Shown here piece after piece: positions 33,811 through 46,521 of a stretch of DNA of 64,000 nt (position 1 is its first letter; every line of letters begins with the position of its first letter). The notes beneath the pieces were generated by a model, which saw nothing but the letters and a program-made list of their open reading frames with translations, was not told the DNA's origin and did not search any database. Both the position numbers and the translations under genes were made by a program. This DNA is from Pezicula radicicola. Taxonomy: Eukaryota > Ascomycota > Leotiomycetes > Helotiales > Dermateaceae. The stretch covers positions 2,527-66,526 of the forward strand of contig PDUO01000055.1 of the NCBI GenBank assembly GCA_003008705.1, read 5' to 3'.

Positions 33811-34675
33811 CTAACAAATAGGAATTTGCACAGTATTTGAAGGTGCCACGGCAGGATCCTTGGTCGTAGCACCAACACTGGTGTCAATGCTTTTGATGCC
33901 CAAACTTGCCGTATAAGTTGAGCATCCCCAGCCACTCTCGTCTCCACAAGGTGGAACAGCTTTATGGAACAGTAGGGTCAGTATGGTTATCTTTTGAATG
34001 GAAGAAAAGGGAACTAGAATGGGAACTCACGACCCGGCTGTTTTGATTTCCCTGCAATACCAAAGGCCACAATTCTTGAAGCCGGCCACGATGTTGGATC
34101 TGCCTTGTTTAATGTTACATCTGCATCATTATAAAACTGTACTTGAAATTAGCTGGAGTAAAGATAAATCGTTTGACTTTAAGCGAATCTTCAATGAGAA
34201 AACTAACCTGATGAATACCCATCACTTCAGCACAGCTAGCTCCAGTTCTGTGTTCCCCGGTTACTTGCATGGTTATCATACAGCGTTCAATCGCAAGAGT
34301 TGATTGATGTGGCTCATCTGCTCCTTGATTTAGCTGGTAAATGAAGGCGCCGCCCTTAATCGATGAGGAAAAGTAGACACTATTTCCTATTGCCCATGCT
34401 CCCATCATGGCAGGTTTTTGTCTTTTGACGGTCTTTCGTGCGGTCCAGTCTGCAGTCATCTCATCGTATGCTTGGCTTGCTAGTCCGTATAATTCCGCAT
34501 CGGAGAATAGTGTGCCAACATCCTCGCTATAGGTTACTCGGGAAGACCATAGGTATCGTCCTTTAGCTGCAGCTGCACTGTCGGCGGTAATACCGAGGGT
34601 CTGGGCAAGTACGGTGGTAAGGAGAAGGAAGAAGGCAGCCAAAATGTTAGGCCAGGTCGTTAGTGTGAACTTCAT
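33811..34675 (-). CDS. Predicted secreted protein, unknown function
   Basis: About 235 residues in three exons. Exon 1 begins at ATG 34675 with a clear signal peptide (LAAFFLLLTTVLAQ). The mature part has KGRYLWSSRVTYSEDVGTLF, DAELYGLASQAYDEM and WAIGNSVYFSSSIKGGAF. Exon 2 contributes NKADPTSWPASRIVAFGIAG. Exon 3 carries the cysteine-bearing end VPPCGDESGWGCSTY and finishes PIC-stop at 33811. The longer frame upstream of 34675 starts with TTG. I do not recognise the family; it could be an extracellular enzyme accessory or an effector-like protein. Both exon junctions (after MGIHQ and after QPG) fit GT-AG rules. It lies beside a dead P450. Confidence 0.7.
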
Positions 34676-35403
34676 GTTAGCGAATTTTCCAAAATGAAGC
34701 AGTAATCCAAGAAGTGCAAACAAAGCTGCGATATAAAGCTTTGAGGGGGGTTTTCAATCAGTGAAGGCAGCACGACATACGGCAGCCCGGGAGAAAGTAG
34801 GTCCCGTATTTACCTTTGCATTATAATAACTTGTACTCGCAGACTTGGCAAAGTTGCGATAAGAATCTGTATACGAGCATTTCAAACGACGGGGTTATTT
34901 ACTAGCCTACGAATATCTAGTTAAGGTTCTACTCTCTATCTTAGGATGTTATTATAATGATCCTTCATCCTAAGTCCAGAGGTGTATGAATTTAAAAAGG
35001 GTTCTGAAACAGAAGCCATATAGGGATTGACTTTTGAAGGATTTGGCGGCTGACGCCACAAAATAATTAGAGATTAATAAGTGGCTTATTATCGTGACAG
35101 CTTCGCCTACCTCTTGCTTGGCATAACTACCAATTTAATTTCAAACGTCTAGAATACTAGGAAACTCTAATGACCCTTTTCTTAAGTTCTCAGTTTGGCT
35201 ATGCGAAACAAGGCATAATCAAGGCTCCTGTTATGAATCAAGCCCCGCGGTATCCGGGCTTCTATTGAGACTCCAGACTCGATCCAACTACTGAAGAGAA
35301 AGATATATTATGTCACACCGCACTAGCATTCGAACCTTTAAGCGACCATCACTTTCATTTTCATTGCTTATTGCTTTGCACGGTATCAATCGCTTGTTTC
35401 AAG
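34676..35403. other. Divergent intergenic region
   Basis: Between the secreted-protein gene and the SGNH hydrolase gene. CCCCGCGGTATCC at about 35244 contains CCGCGG but not the AA that follows it in the 15-30 kb block. No gene seen. Confidence 0.45.
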
Positions 35404-37107
35404 ATGCGTAGTCAGATCTTTAAAGCGACTGCACTTGTAGCTTTACAAGTGCAGTTCTCTGTAGTCACTGCAGTCCCTCATTTCCTAGATAACTTTGAAT
35501 GGCTTGCTGGCAGACAAACAAGTGACGAGGATGTCGATTACGAAGACTTGTCCTTTGTTAAAAAATGGGCTGCCATAGGAGATTCCTAGTAAGCGATAGC
35601 CCTCTTCAATAAAACTATCGGAAAACTGACAATATCTACCCTAGTGCCGCTGGGATTGGTGCTGGTACCAAGTTCGATGATTCAGGAAATTGTGCGCGGT
35701 ACAATAATTCGTACCCAAGTCTCATCAACAATTTTGATACCATGTCTGGAACGCAAACATTCGAATTTCTGGCCTGTTCGGGCGCTAAAACTCCAGAGGT
35801 TGTCAGTAAGCAAGTTTCAGCACTTACTGACTCCTATGATCTCATCACAGTGAGTTCTGGAGGCAATGATGCTGGACTTGTCGACATTCTCAATAGATGC
35901 ATTTACCAATGGTTCTCGGTGGGCGACCAGGCCTGCGAAGATCAGCTCACGACCTCCGCTAGCTTGGTCAAGGATACCCTACCTGGAAACCTAGACAAAT
36001 TGACTGCTGCTCTCAAAGGAAAGGTCAACAGTGGTAGAAAGACCTATATCACTGGCTACGCCAAATTCTTTGCGGATACCTCAAAAGACTGCGACTCTGT
36101 CACATGGGCTTTTTGGTTCCAGTACGGCGCCCGACAATTTCTTACGCAAGCGAGACGCACGAAGATGAATGACCTGGTTGTGAGTGCTAACCAGGCAATC
36201 AGTGATGCGGTAACGAGAGCCGGAGATGAGTTTGTGTATGTGGACTATGATGAGTACTTCTCACTCACCGAAGGCCGGTTCTGCGAAGATGGTGTCAAGG
36301 AACCTCAAGGAGACAGAGACGGCCTACTGTTCTATGAATGGGATACGAATAACAACAACAATCTAAAGAGGGAAGAGGAGAATAGAGAAGCAGACATAGA
36401 GGCTGGTATAATGCCAAGATCAGAAATTGCAAAACGCCAGTCAAACTCAACCGAATCACAACCTTTCGATACAGATATTGAGTCGCTGATAGACGAAGCA
36501 CATACGGCCAATAGCTCACTCCAACAATCATTGCCCGACGGAAGCGGGCCGGACACCACTTGTCGTGGGCGCTGTCTGCTCTCAGATAGTATAAAGCGAG
36601 TCTTTCATCCACAGGTTGCTGGTCATGCCATCATTGCCCGTGCAGTGATTTGGCACATTGCGCTCAGCAATTCTGGAGTCTCTGGGGAGGGTTCTGCAAA
36701 TTCGACTTGGGGCCCTGAGATTAACGCGGCGAGTGATTCATGTGCTAAAGCTGATACGTCACAAGCATGCCCATCTATCAATGGCTGCTCGTGCTACGAA
36801 ACTGCTGGAAATCCCGTTGACTCGGCGACTAAGTCCTGCTGTTCTACTGTTGGCGGAATTGCTGGTGATGGTAAGTTTCTGAGGTTCTCCTGTGAATACT
36901 TTTGCTAACTAGCAGAACCAGCCAATTCCACATCAACTCTTCAGGTTGTGAGTATTCTCCCTGCCCCAACTCCTCTGCAATTTCAGCTAACAAACATTCG
37001 CTTAGTGTTGGGGAGCTTCAAGAACAAACTGTACCGATAATGCATCTAGATTTGGCGCCTGCTGCACAGGTCAATATGCTGGAAACCTAGTGTGCATGTT
37101 CTCTTAG
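35404..37107 (+). CDS. Secreted SGNH/GDSL hydrolase with Cys-rich C-terminal domain
   Basis: Predicted extracellular esterase/lipase of about 514 residues in four exons. The signal peptide (ATALVALQVQFSVVTAVP) is followed by block I WAAIGDSYAAGIGAG, whose Ser codon lies just before intron 1 (35589-35644). ACSGAK and VSSGGNDAGL provide the oxyanion blocks, and KRVFHPQVAGH supplies the catalytic His. An insert of about 60 residues with an Asn run (NNNNN) and KREEENREADIEAG separates block III from the His, unusual for the family. The tail is cysteine-rich (CPSINGCSCYETAG, KSCCST). Two more introns lead to the last exon, CWGASRTNCTDNASRFGACC, ending at 37107; stopping at 36908 would cut this domain. 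It probably cleaves plant or polymer esters outside the cell. Confidence 0.85.
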
Positions 37108-37675
37108 ACTGTAATTTATTTTTATTAGCTTTCAAGTACAAAGTTAGGGTTTTTGGAAATGAAATTATTGCATCGAAACCTTTGCCAAGCAGTTGACAGG
37201 ACTCAGCCTCCAAAAGCCGGGATTTCAAATGTGAAGGGGATACAGATGTGTGGGAAGGTACTACTGTAGAACGGCATAGTTGCTTTCTAGGCTCTTTTGC
37301 ATTTCTTCTGTGCGCTTAAAGGGTCGTATGACGGTCGCTACTAAGTTGTTTCGTGGGTAGGAAGGCATTATTTACGGCTCCTTCGGAAGGTTATACTTTT
37401 ATTATGAAACGTCGTTCATCCCGTCAGCAATCCTTCGACAATCATGGCTGAGGGAATAAGGTTTATCTCACCGTCTTGTTTTCTGCTAAGCAAAATACTG
37501 CTACAGCGCATATTATAGGGCTATGTTAGTTTACCCCTGCAAAAGCGGTGAGATATAACTTATTCCCTGTACGAAGTAGCGTACTACTGTACCTCCGTAA
37601 GAGAGCTGCGAATATATATCAGAGTGCGAGCGGCAACGTCTTCCATCTACACTTACATACACCGTCAATCATAAC
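37108..37675. other. Intergenic region
   Basis: 568 bp; no gene or repeat recognised. It includes the presumed promoter of the F-box-like gene. Confidence 0.45.
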
Positions 37676-39118
37676 ATGCAGGCTACTCGCTCCTTCATCG
37701 AAACAAGATTTGGTGAGGCTTTGATCGTTTCCGTATTTTCCGAGCTCGACGTCATCAGTACGGATCCCCTTCAGGAGTACTTGGCGCTCTCTCTCACCTG
37801 CACGTTGTTTTCCAGGATCGTGCGGCCCTTTCTCTATCGTCGGCTTTCCTGGAGACTGAACCTGAACCAGGAGTATGAACCAAAGCGCTTTTATAATCTG
37901 CAATCCACCATCGCAAACCCCAACTGCGCAGCGCTAGTGCAGCATTTCTCGATATGGAAATCTCACAATAACCGGGCTCTCGTTAGTGAGGCCCCAGATA
38001 CCGCTGCTCAAATCTCAATAATGAAGAGATTCCTCCATGAAGCAGATATTGCTCCTCAAGACTGGCTGACAAGGAATCTGGATTTCGAGGTCCTTGGTGC
38101 ACTGTTGCTAACTCGGCTCACAAAGTTGAAAGAGCTGGACATTTACACGTGGGATTTTTGGGACGGAGATAGTCGCCGGCTAAGGTCAACATCACATAGT
38201 ATTTACGAAGAAGTGCTCCAAGCAATCATTAGTCCTTGTGAAGAGCGGCCGGATACTGTTTCTACCCTGGACCGTTTAAAGACAGTCCGCGTTCATATCG
38301 ATAATACCACCAACGAGAAGAACGGTACATATTCTGTATTCGAGCCCTTGATCTCGTTCGATACCATCTCACGATTTTTCTATCTTCCCAATGTCCGCAC
38401 AATCCAGCTTGAGCGAATATGGGCAGACCAGAACACAGCCTGGCCTATTGGAGTACCCATGGCGAAAAACTTAAGGACGTTAATTTTGCAAGAATGCGAC
38501 TTTAATGCCAGGCATCTTCATATGATTTTACAGGAAACCTCAGGCCTTGTGGAGCTCCAATGTCATATTTTGATGGACGCAAACTATGTATCTGAATGGT
38601 TCGACATGGAGATTGTAAAGAAGTCTCTTCTGCCCATGAAATCTTCATTGCGACACCTCGATTTCAAATTGGACCTGTACACGTCGGTGGCGATCGATAT
38701 TGGCAACCTTGGAACCTGGGGAGTTAGTGGATCACTTGGATCACTGGCGGGATTCACGAATCTTTCTTACCTCTCTATTTCTTGGCCTGCGTTATTGGGC
38801 TGGCAAGTAGAAGGCTCGGCAGAGCTAGCAGATGTGCTGCCTCCAAGTCTTCGCACCCTGCGATTGACCAACGAAATGGATTTCTGGTACGGATATCAGT
38901 GGGACGATGAGGAAGCAGAAGATAGTCGCCCTCTTTGGCATACTATCACCTCAAAATTAACGAACTACATGTTGTCTGGACCACGTTCACTAGAGCATAT
39001 CAGTGTGACGTTCTCGCAAGAGTACTACGAAGAAAGGGCGAATAAGGTCCAGGATATGCTTGTTTCTGTAGGCCAGAGTATGAATATTGAGATTGAAGTC
39101 ACCATTGCAACAAGGTAG
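37676..39118 (+). CDS. F-box/LRR-like protein
   Basis: Single-exon protein of 480 residues. The first 55 residues (FGEALIVSVFSELDVISTDP then YLALSLTCTLFSRIVRPFLYRRLSW) have the length and pattern of a fungal F-box-like start: leucine-rich helices ending in a basic-aromatic segment. Leucine-rich, repeat-like segments follow (LRTLILQECDFNARHLHMIL, SLRHLDFKLDL, LSYLSISWPALL, SLRTLRLTNEM). Such proteins usually recruit targets to SCF ubiquitin ligases. The assignment rests on pattern rather than a sharp motif. ATG 37676 is the first in frame. No operon-like link to its neighbours. Confidence 0.65.
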   Translation: MQATRSFIETRFGEALIVSVFSELDVISTDPLQEYLALSLTCTLFSRIVRPFLYRRLSWRLNLNQEYEPKRFYNLQSTIANPNCAALVQHFSIWKSHNNRALVSEAPDTAAQISIMKRFLHEADIAPQDWLTRNLDFEVLGALLLTRLTKLKELDIYTWDFWDGDSRRLRSTSHSIYEEVLQAIISPCEERPDTVSTLDRLKTVRVHIDNTTNEKNGTYSVFEPLISFDTISRFFYLPNVRTIQLERIWADQNTAWPIGVPMAKNLRTLILQECDFNARHLHMILQETSGLVELQCHILMDANYVSEWFDMEIVKKSLLPMKSSLRHLDFKLDLYTSVAIDIGNLGTWGVSGSLGSLAGFTNLSYLSISWPALLGWQVEGSAELADVLPPSLRTLRLTNEMDFWYGYQWDDEEAEDSRPLWHTITSKLTNYMLSGPRSLEHISVTFSQEYYEERANKVQDMLVSVGQSMNIEIEVTIATR

Positions 39119-39660
39119 CTAAGCAATCAATCACTACATACAACTAGACAAAGAGTAAAATAGAAATTTGAAGTAATTTTAGAAAGTGACACCGTGACTC
39201 TTGAAATTCTATACATTGCATCTAGAGAGCTAAGCTCCACGAAGACCTATTTTAGCTGCTGCATTTGCCTACAGGTCGTTACTTTAAAACCGAGAGAATA
39301 TACTAGAAGACCCTCGTGCTAAAAGCAATTCGGATGGACTCACGTGCATGACCTAGGAGTCGGCATTGGGCACAGTATGCTTGATATAGACACTGCGAGA
39401 ACCGATGTAATAAGTTTCAAATCGCTAAGGCAAAATAACAGTTTTAATTTAAAGTTGTCGGTTGATACTAAAATACCTAAATCCCGCGTCTACCATTTCC
39501 TTATGTTGAGGCTTCCCTAGGTTTTAGGTTATCCCGTCAATTAATTCTGGAAATGATAACCTTTAAGATTCCTTGTCCCTTTAGCCCCTCCTACTACAAG
39601 TGTCCCAGTGGCTACAGGGACTTCTAGATGAGCGATATCTGGGATTAATCCCATTGTATC
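39119..39660. other. Intergenic region
   Basis: Between two converging units, the F-box-like gene and the dead carboxylesterase. Nothing recognisable. Confidence 0.45.
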
Positions 39661-41043
<1,383 letters not shown>

Positions 41044-41979
41044 TGTGTATGATTTTGTTTCGATCGTGGGCTAGAGTGGTTTTCGTAGGGCAATGAAGGG
41101 GGGGAAATAAATGTGACCCACAACCGAAAGGGATAGAAATAAGACTATATTCACAACTCTCCATTGTTGGTCTACTCATGATCTAAGATTACACCATCAA
41201 TTAGTTACACCCCTTGTTAGATTATAAGGACTCCCTGGCTTAGTTCCCTATCTAAATATCAAATAAATATAAGCCAAGGTTTAGAACCTATGGCTCATAA
41301 TAAAAGGCTTTATAAAAAAAACCCTGATCCTTTACTAAATTATAGCCTAATATGTGCTTTATAAATAGATGGAGAAATTTGATTTATAAAACAACAGGGT
41401 GTTTTCTAATTAATGTGGTATTACTCTTAGACAAAGCAAACGAGGAGGCCCAGGCTAATACCTGACTATATTTTGATTAGATGGCACTGTATTGCAGCGT
41501 ATTCTCTGTTTCACATTCGTAAACGAGATTGTCGTAAAATGAAATAATATAAGAGTGTCCATATCGCAGTATATTATCATATTGCGATATTGTTTAGCCC
41601 AAAATAGGCTCCCATATAGGCTTCGAATAGGCTCCCATATAGGTTTCGGAATATGCTCCCATATAGGCATCCCATATGGGCTGTCCCCTTCTAACGAAAA
41701 GTATTTTGCTTACGCTTGCCGAGATGTTTTACCCGGAGAATAACCATAATACCTAGGTTCTTTCGACTCCTCTTGTAGTATAAGGTTGATCCAGGGTGGG
41801 GTTGGTTCGGACTAGCATGTACAGTACAGTACTTCGTACACATGTCCGAATCCGTCGCCTAGAAGAGGTTATCTTTAGAATGGATTGATTAAGGTCCATG
41901 GTGGAGAATCAAACCCGCACTGTCACCTCCGCGATGGGAGTGTACTCTGAACAACACAAGTAGGCCTAACTCAATTTTA
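41044..41979. other. Gene-free, partly AT-rich region
   Basis: AT-rich between about 41200 and 41420. It includes the tandem repeat listed separately (41606-41683) and an 8-bp inverted repeat ATATCGCA/TGCGATAT near 41560-41592. No gene seen. Confidence 0.5.
41606..41683. repeat. Three-copy tandem repeat, unit about 23 bp
   Basis: GCTCCCATATAGG occurs at three successive positions, followed by CTTCGAAT, TTTCGGAAT and CATCCCATATGGG. Short minisatellite without coding meaning. Confidence 0.65.
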
Positions 41980-41984
41980 TCGAT

Positions 41985-42530
41985 GGGGCTGTGAAGTCTG
42001 GTACCGTGCGACGGTTTGCTCCTAGTGAATTTGGGGCCGCCAATGTGGAAGCTATCGAAAGGTGGCGACTTTTGGCGACTTTTGGCTACATACAGGAGGA
42101 AGCTGAGGCTGACCTTTGTGGCTATGTAGGAATTACCCCGTCTACTCAAGCGTCAACAAGACCGAAACAGTCGAGAAGCTCAAAAAAAACTTCACTCTAA
42201 TACACCCATTTCATCAGCGGCTGCTTCTTGAACTATTTTGGGCACCCGCACACACCAACCTACCTTTAAATAATAGCCTTTGGTATTAACATCGAGAATG
42301 CGGTGGCAGCTATTCCGGACGATAGGAACGCTAAATGCGTGTACACCTTCTCGAAGGACATAGGCGATTTCGTGGCTGCAGCGGATAGGGACCTCTAGCG
42401 GCTTGAAGGTGGAGCAGAGACTTTGATGTTTAGTATCTATTATTCTGTTGTTACGAGACTGTCTGCCGATAATGTTTAGGCCGAATTCGGTGAATCTAAA
42501 GTAAGCTGCTCCAGAAGTATCAATTCGCAA
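41985..42530 (+). pseudogene. NmrA/isoflavone-reductase-like pseudogene fragment
   Basis: Recognisable middle and C-terminal blocks only: AVKSGTVRRFAPSEFGAANVE (the FxPSEFG block), then, in shifted frames, VYTFSKDIGDFVAAAD (the block before the substrate loop) and VTRLSADNV. Frames change between blocks, with in-frame stops, and the N-terminal Rossmann motif is not found. It is distinct from, and less complete than, the intact family member at 30432. Confidence 0.65.
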
Positions 42531-42765
42531 TTAAGTAAACACTATCAAAGGCGAAGTTTATAAGGGCCAACAGCCTCTCTACTCTATAGCTTTTAACGTT
42601 GTATTTAGTCAGTCTCGTACCTTTTGTGCATTAATCTATTGATGTAGATATATATATCTAATATTATCATAGACTTGCCAGCGTAACGAAGATGAAAATG
42701 TCTTCTAGACAATAACGGGCCTAACTATACGGTTCGCATAAAACTTAGGGATCTATCAAGGTGGC

Positions 42766-43116
42766 ATGAGATTCAACCTTTCTCTATTTAAAGTTGAAAT
42801 CAAACGTCGACTGTGGTGGCAGATATATAGCTTAGAATGTCGCGCGACCGAGTCTCGTGGGTTGGTTTCTTCGATTTCCGAGGTCTTTGATATAGAACTT
42901 CCATTAAATATCGACGATAGAGATATTTGCCCCGAAGCTGCTGAATTTCTAAGAGCAAGGACGAACCACACAGATATGCCCTTCTGCCTTGCATCCTTGG
43001 GGATTACTAGAACTATGTGTAAAATAAATTGCCGACTACTTAGTGGGTATAATAACGATAAGCCTAGATTAAAGACCCTAGAGGAGAAAGTCAAGATAGT
43101 CAAAGAGTGCCGCTAG
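42766..43116 (+). pseudogene. Fungal-specific transcription factor domain fragment
   Basis: An isolated 116-residue frame containing LSLFKVEIKRRLWWQIYSLE, RATESRG and FDIELPLNIDDRDICPEA. This is the core of the Fungal_trans domain found in Zn2Cys6 regulators. The Cys6 cluster and the remaining domain are absent on both sides, so it is a gene relic. Confidence 0.75.
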
Positions 43117-44520
43117 AGGATAGAAGATTGCTCTTCCTAATATATTCACAGCCTACAATTAATTGATTTGGTTACAATTACCCTGTCAAATATAACAGCG
43201 GTGGGTAAAGCCCTTGAGGCCTCGAATAATGCATAGATACAGTAACAGCATACTGATCTTATCACTTTCGTATACTTAAGGTGAAGCTTGATCTCGAAGT
43301 TCTTGCTTCTTCGCCTTGTGTTAAGGAATGTTGTGTAACTGAGCGGTCTTTGACCCCCCACCCCGCCTCCTCCAGTTTTTATTCACGGGAGATTCCAATC
43401 CACTAAAATGTCTTAATAATGCTGTCTCTATGAAGCGGGTTGTAAATTGATTGAAAGTTTAAAACCTTCTAAGCAGAAGTGTTGCAACCTCAGTTGAACC
43501 TCTTTTTTTTGACACAGTTTTTGAAGCAAAGTATCATTTCCTAAATATGTGCACCAGAAACAGTGGTGGGTCGGAAGCCAATGAGTGAAAAGAGATGATT
43601 TCTACGGATGAAGAATGAAAATCACTGTTCCCTAAGAGGAAGATGCACGTGGATCTAAACAGTACTTTAGTAGGGCTCTTTGGTTCGTCTATTTAACTCT
43701 AGGATAATTCTCTTATACACCACCAATTAATTCTATTAATTCCTTGTGGCGCGATATTACTTTACATTCGATAGATCTAGAGACCTTAAAGCTACAACAA
43801 GTCTTATGAAAACATCTAAGTTGTACTTATATTCTATTCTTATGCTTATTTTAAATTAAGTTCTAATTATATAGTACTACCTTAGGCGAAAGTTATTTAA
43901 AGTAATTATTACCTAAGGCACTCTAGGTAATACTTGTTAGCCTTCAGCTTATATAATGCCTTCTGTAATAGCTATTGTTAGCCATTGTGACCGATTTTTG
44001 TCACGTGTTAGTATATTCTCATTCTGGTTATAATTCTTCTTCTTTTTCGGGCCTTTTGCTCAACAACCTTGTTTTCTATTGTAGCGCTCTACACGCAATG
44101 TCATCGCATCTGGAATGCCTTATTTTGTATGGAAATCAGGCTCCAATTGATGCTCAGCTCCTGTATATAAAGGCATAGTGCCTCTCACTTATTTTTTCAG
44201 AATGAGACAATTCAGACTCTCACTCAAATCGCCACTATTGTGCTCGAGGGTTCATAGCCATATAATTTGATTTAGAGTCCATATTAACCCTAAGAGAGCG
44301 CACGTATTTATGCTGTCTTGAACGTCCTCCTCTTCTCAAACAGCCACTTGCTAATAATGACTACTCTTACTTCAAGTTACTTGGAGCCAAGCCTTGCTCG
44401 AACCGTAGCCATCCTCTTCCACCTTTCCCCCATTGTGCTCGAGGGTTCACACCATGGTGTTTGGGATCAAGAGATTCTATCCGTAGCGATATCCCTATGC
44501 AGTCTTCATGTGTCTAGCAG
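43117..44520. other. Gene-free stretch with decayed repeat sequence
   Basis: No credible gene. AT-rich at about 43690-43960. The phrase CATTGTGCTCGAGGGTTCA occurs twice (near 44235, in part, and near 44430), pointing to a small local duplication. Confidence 0.45.
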
Positions 44521-44832
44521 CTACGAACCGTAAAGGCCTGTATCCCTCAAGATCTTCAGATACGACGGATCTGGTGGCGCCCCGAGTTTATCTATTTTAG
44601 CGCCAAGGCGTGCCCGTTCCTCTGCCCATTCTTGTCGTTTAACGCAGATTGTCTCCTCTAGGGCCTTGATATTCTCTCTCATCTGGTTGATGTATGTCTC
44701 ATGGTGTGTATAATGGGTCCAAACTAGGTCGCTTACCTGTGGCCACTGTTGTTAGCTCTTTTACCGTTTGAAAATGGGCGCTAGACCGGGTGCTGTATTT
44801 ACCGATTGGGTCGGGGTGGTTTGGGTGGGCAT
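44521..44832 (-). CDS. Small coiled-coil protein, unknown
   Basis: Two exons separated by a 66-bp GT-AG intron with a GCTAAC branch point give an 81-residue protein. The short first exon (MPTQTTPTQS) joins in phase to VSDLVWTHYTHHETYINQMR, then a predicted coiled coil of alternating charged and hydrophobic residues (ENIKALEETICVKRQEW, AEERARLGAKIDKL), ending PDPSYLKILRDTGLYGS at 44521. Without splicing the frame stops after IFKR, so an ORF scan would miss it. I do not recognise the family. The in-phase splice and regular helix support a real gene, but conservation is untested. Confidence 0.5.
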
Positions 44833-46521
44833 CTTGAGAAAGTTTGGAGACGTGTGAGAGTTCGACTTGATATGATGGGGTGGACTGGGATGGGAAATTG
44901 AGGGTGATGTGACTTTCCTACTGTCAATTACCAATCGAAGAATGGAGGCAGAGAAGGTACAATGCCCACGATCTAATTTCTGGTGACGAATATTGTTGCG
45001 TTCCGTCTCACAGTCATCCGCATCAATTTGTGGTGGTGCTTTAGCATTCACTTGGCCTCCAGTTCAGACACAAGACCTTACTTTCACGTTTTGGGAAGTT
45101 AAAGATACTCCTTATGGGGGTTGATGTCCAGTTGCCGGTGGTGAAGCTGTTATTGGGGTTAGGAGTTTTGTGGTGATGGTGGTGATGGTGATTACCTACC
45201 TAGTTCGCGGCAATGGGTCTAAGAATTTGGACCTATTGCAACCATCAGCCTCTGTAGAACTGTCACCACTCAAGTTTCCATAATCACGCCAGCCTTCTGA
45301 CGAACTCAGTGAAGGATAGCATGTAAATTGGGAGCTTCAATTCTCCGTATTAGATTGTATGCATCATTTTTATACTACGAGGATAAAGTCGGTGGGTAAT
45401 GAAGAGTTTATTCCTGACTCTTAAGATCCCCATACCATACTCGAAAGGCACTGGAACCAGATTCAGAGTGGGAGACAAAAAAGTACTGTTCCAAAGACCA
45501 GAGAGGGGTGTATGGATTTGTACAAAGTCAATAGGATGATATGACTCGAATTAGACGGGCTTAGTAGAATATATTTTATTGTAGAATAGTTCACAACTTT
45601 CCTTCTTAAGCTTAAAGTATACACAAATTTTAGGTTTTCTACAATATGTACACAAAAGAATATACCGGCAAGCTATAGTTGATGTAGGCGGCTATATTGG
45701 ATTTTATTATAGAAATCTCTACAAGGGCCCTATTTATTATGCATAATAATAGGGCTCTTGTAGATAATTTACATTATAGAAATAGTATAGCTCTAGCGAG
45801 GCCTTATAATTAGCGTTTAAAAGCATTAGCGCCTTATTTGTCTTAGTTCTACCTTAAAGTGTACAGTTGTATTGCCACCACTGTAGGGTATGCTGCTTCG
45901 ACTTGTGAGACATATTCTCTTGTAGAATATGTTCTACTGAAACCGTCTATTGAGGATCAGGGGTCATTCATCCTTAAAACCTTGAAGTGCAATTCGGATG
46001 TGGTTTTTGAGCATAAGAATTTGAGCTTTGGGATACATTCATCGTTTGTGTATACTTAGAGCCATACTTTTTTTTTTGCGACTTTTAGTCTCCTTCATTG
46101 AAGGAACCGCCACATCTACATGATAAATAGAAGATATAAGGGCTAGATATGCAATCTTAAGGATTTCTTGATGCCTATGGCTCTATGCTACAACTTCGGG
46201 AATGGCATAGTCACGAAGCAAACTTGACAGGGCTATGAAAAGAAAGGGGGCTAATCACGGGCCATGGCCTATACATAGCAAAAAAGCTCTAATTGAGGAG
46301 CAAATGATATACAAATCCAATTCAGTATTCCCTGGAACATGGGACCGCATCTTAATAGTCCGAGGCCAACTTCTCAAGTAAGTCGTCGCCACAATTGAAC
46401 CTGGTTTTCTAAAACTAAGCTGGAGCATAACATTTCCTACGCCACAACAATGTCTCTCTCCCATTTCACCAACATTTCTCTATCACGTCATGAACCTGAC
46501 TCTGACAGCAAGACTAGCAGC
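44833..46521. other. Gene-free stretch containing a large palindrome
   Basis: No convincing gene. 45540-45860 is AT-rich and contains a near-perfect hairpin: CTACAAGGGCCCTAT at 45719-45733 and ATAGGGCTCTTGTAG at 45749-45763, around a TTATTATGCATAATAA centre. This could be the core of an inverted-repeat element or a cruciform. Confidence 0.5.

Noticed and set aside
41606..41683. CRISPR-like or coding repeat
   Set aside because: Three imperfect copies only, no reading frame preserved.
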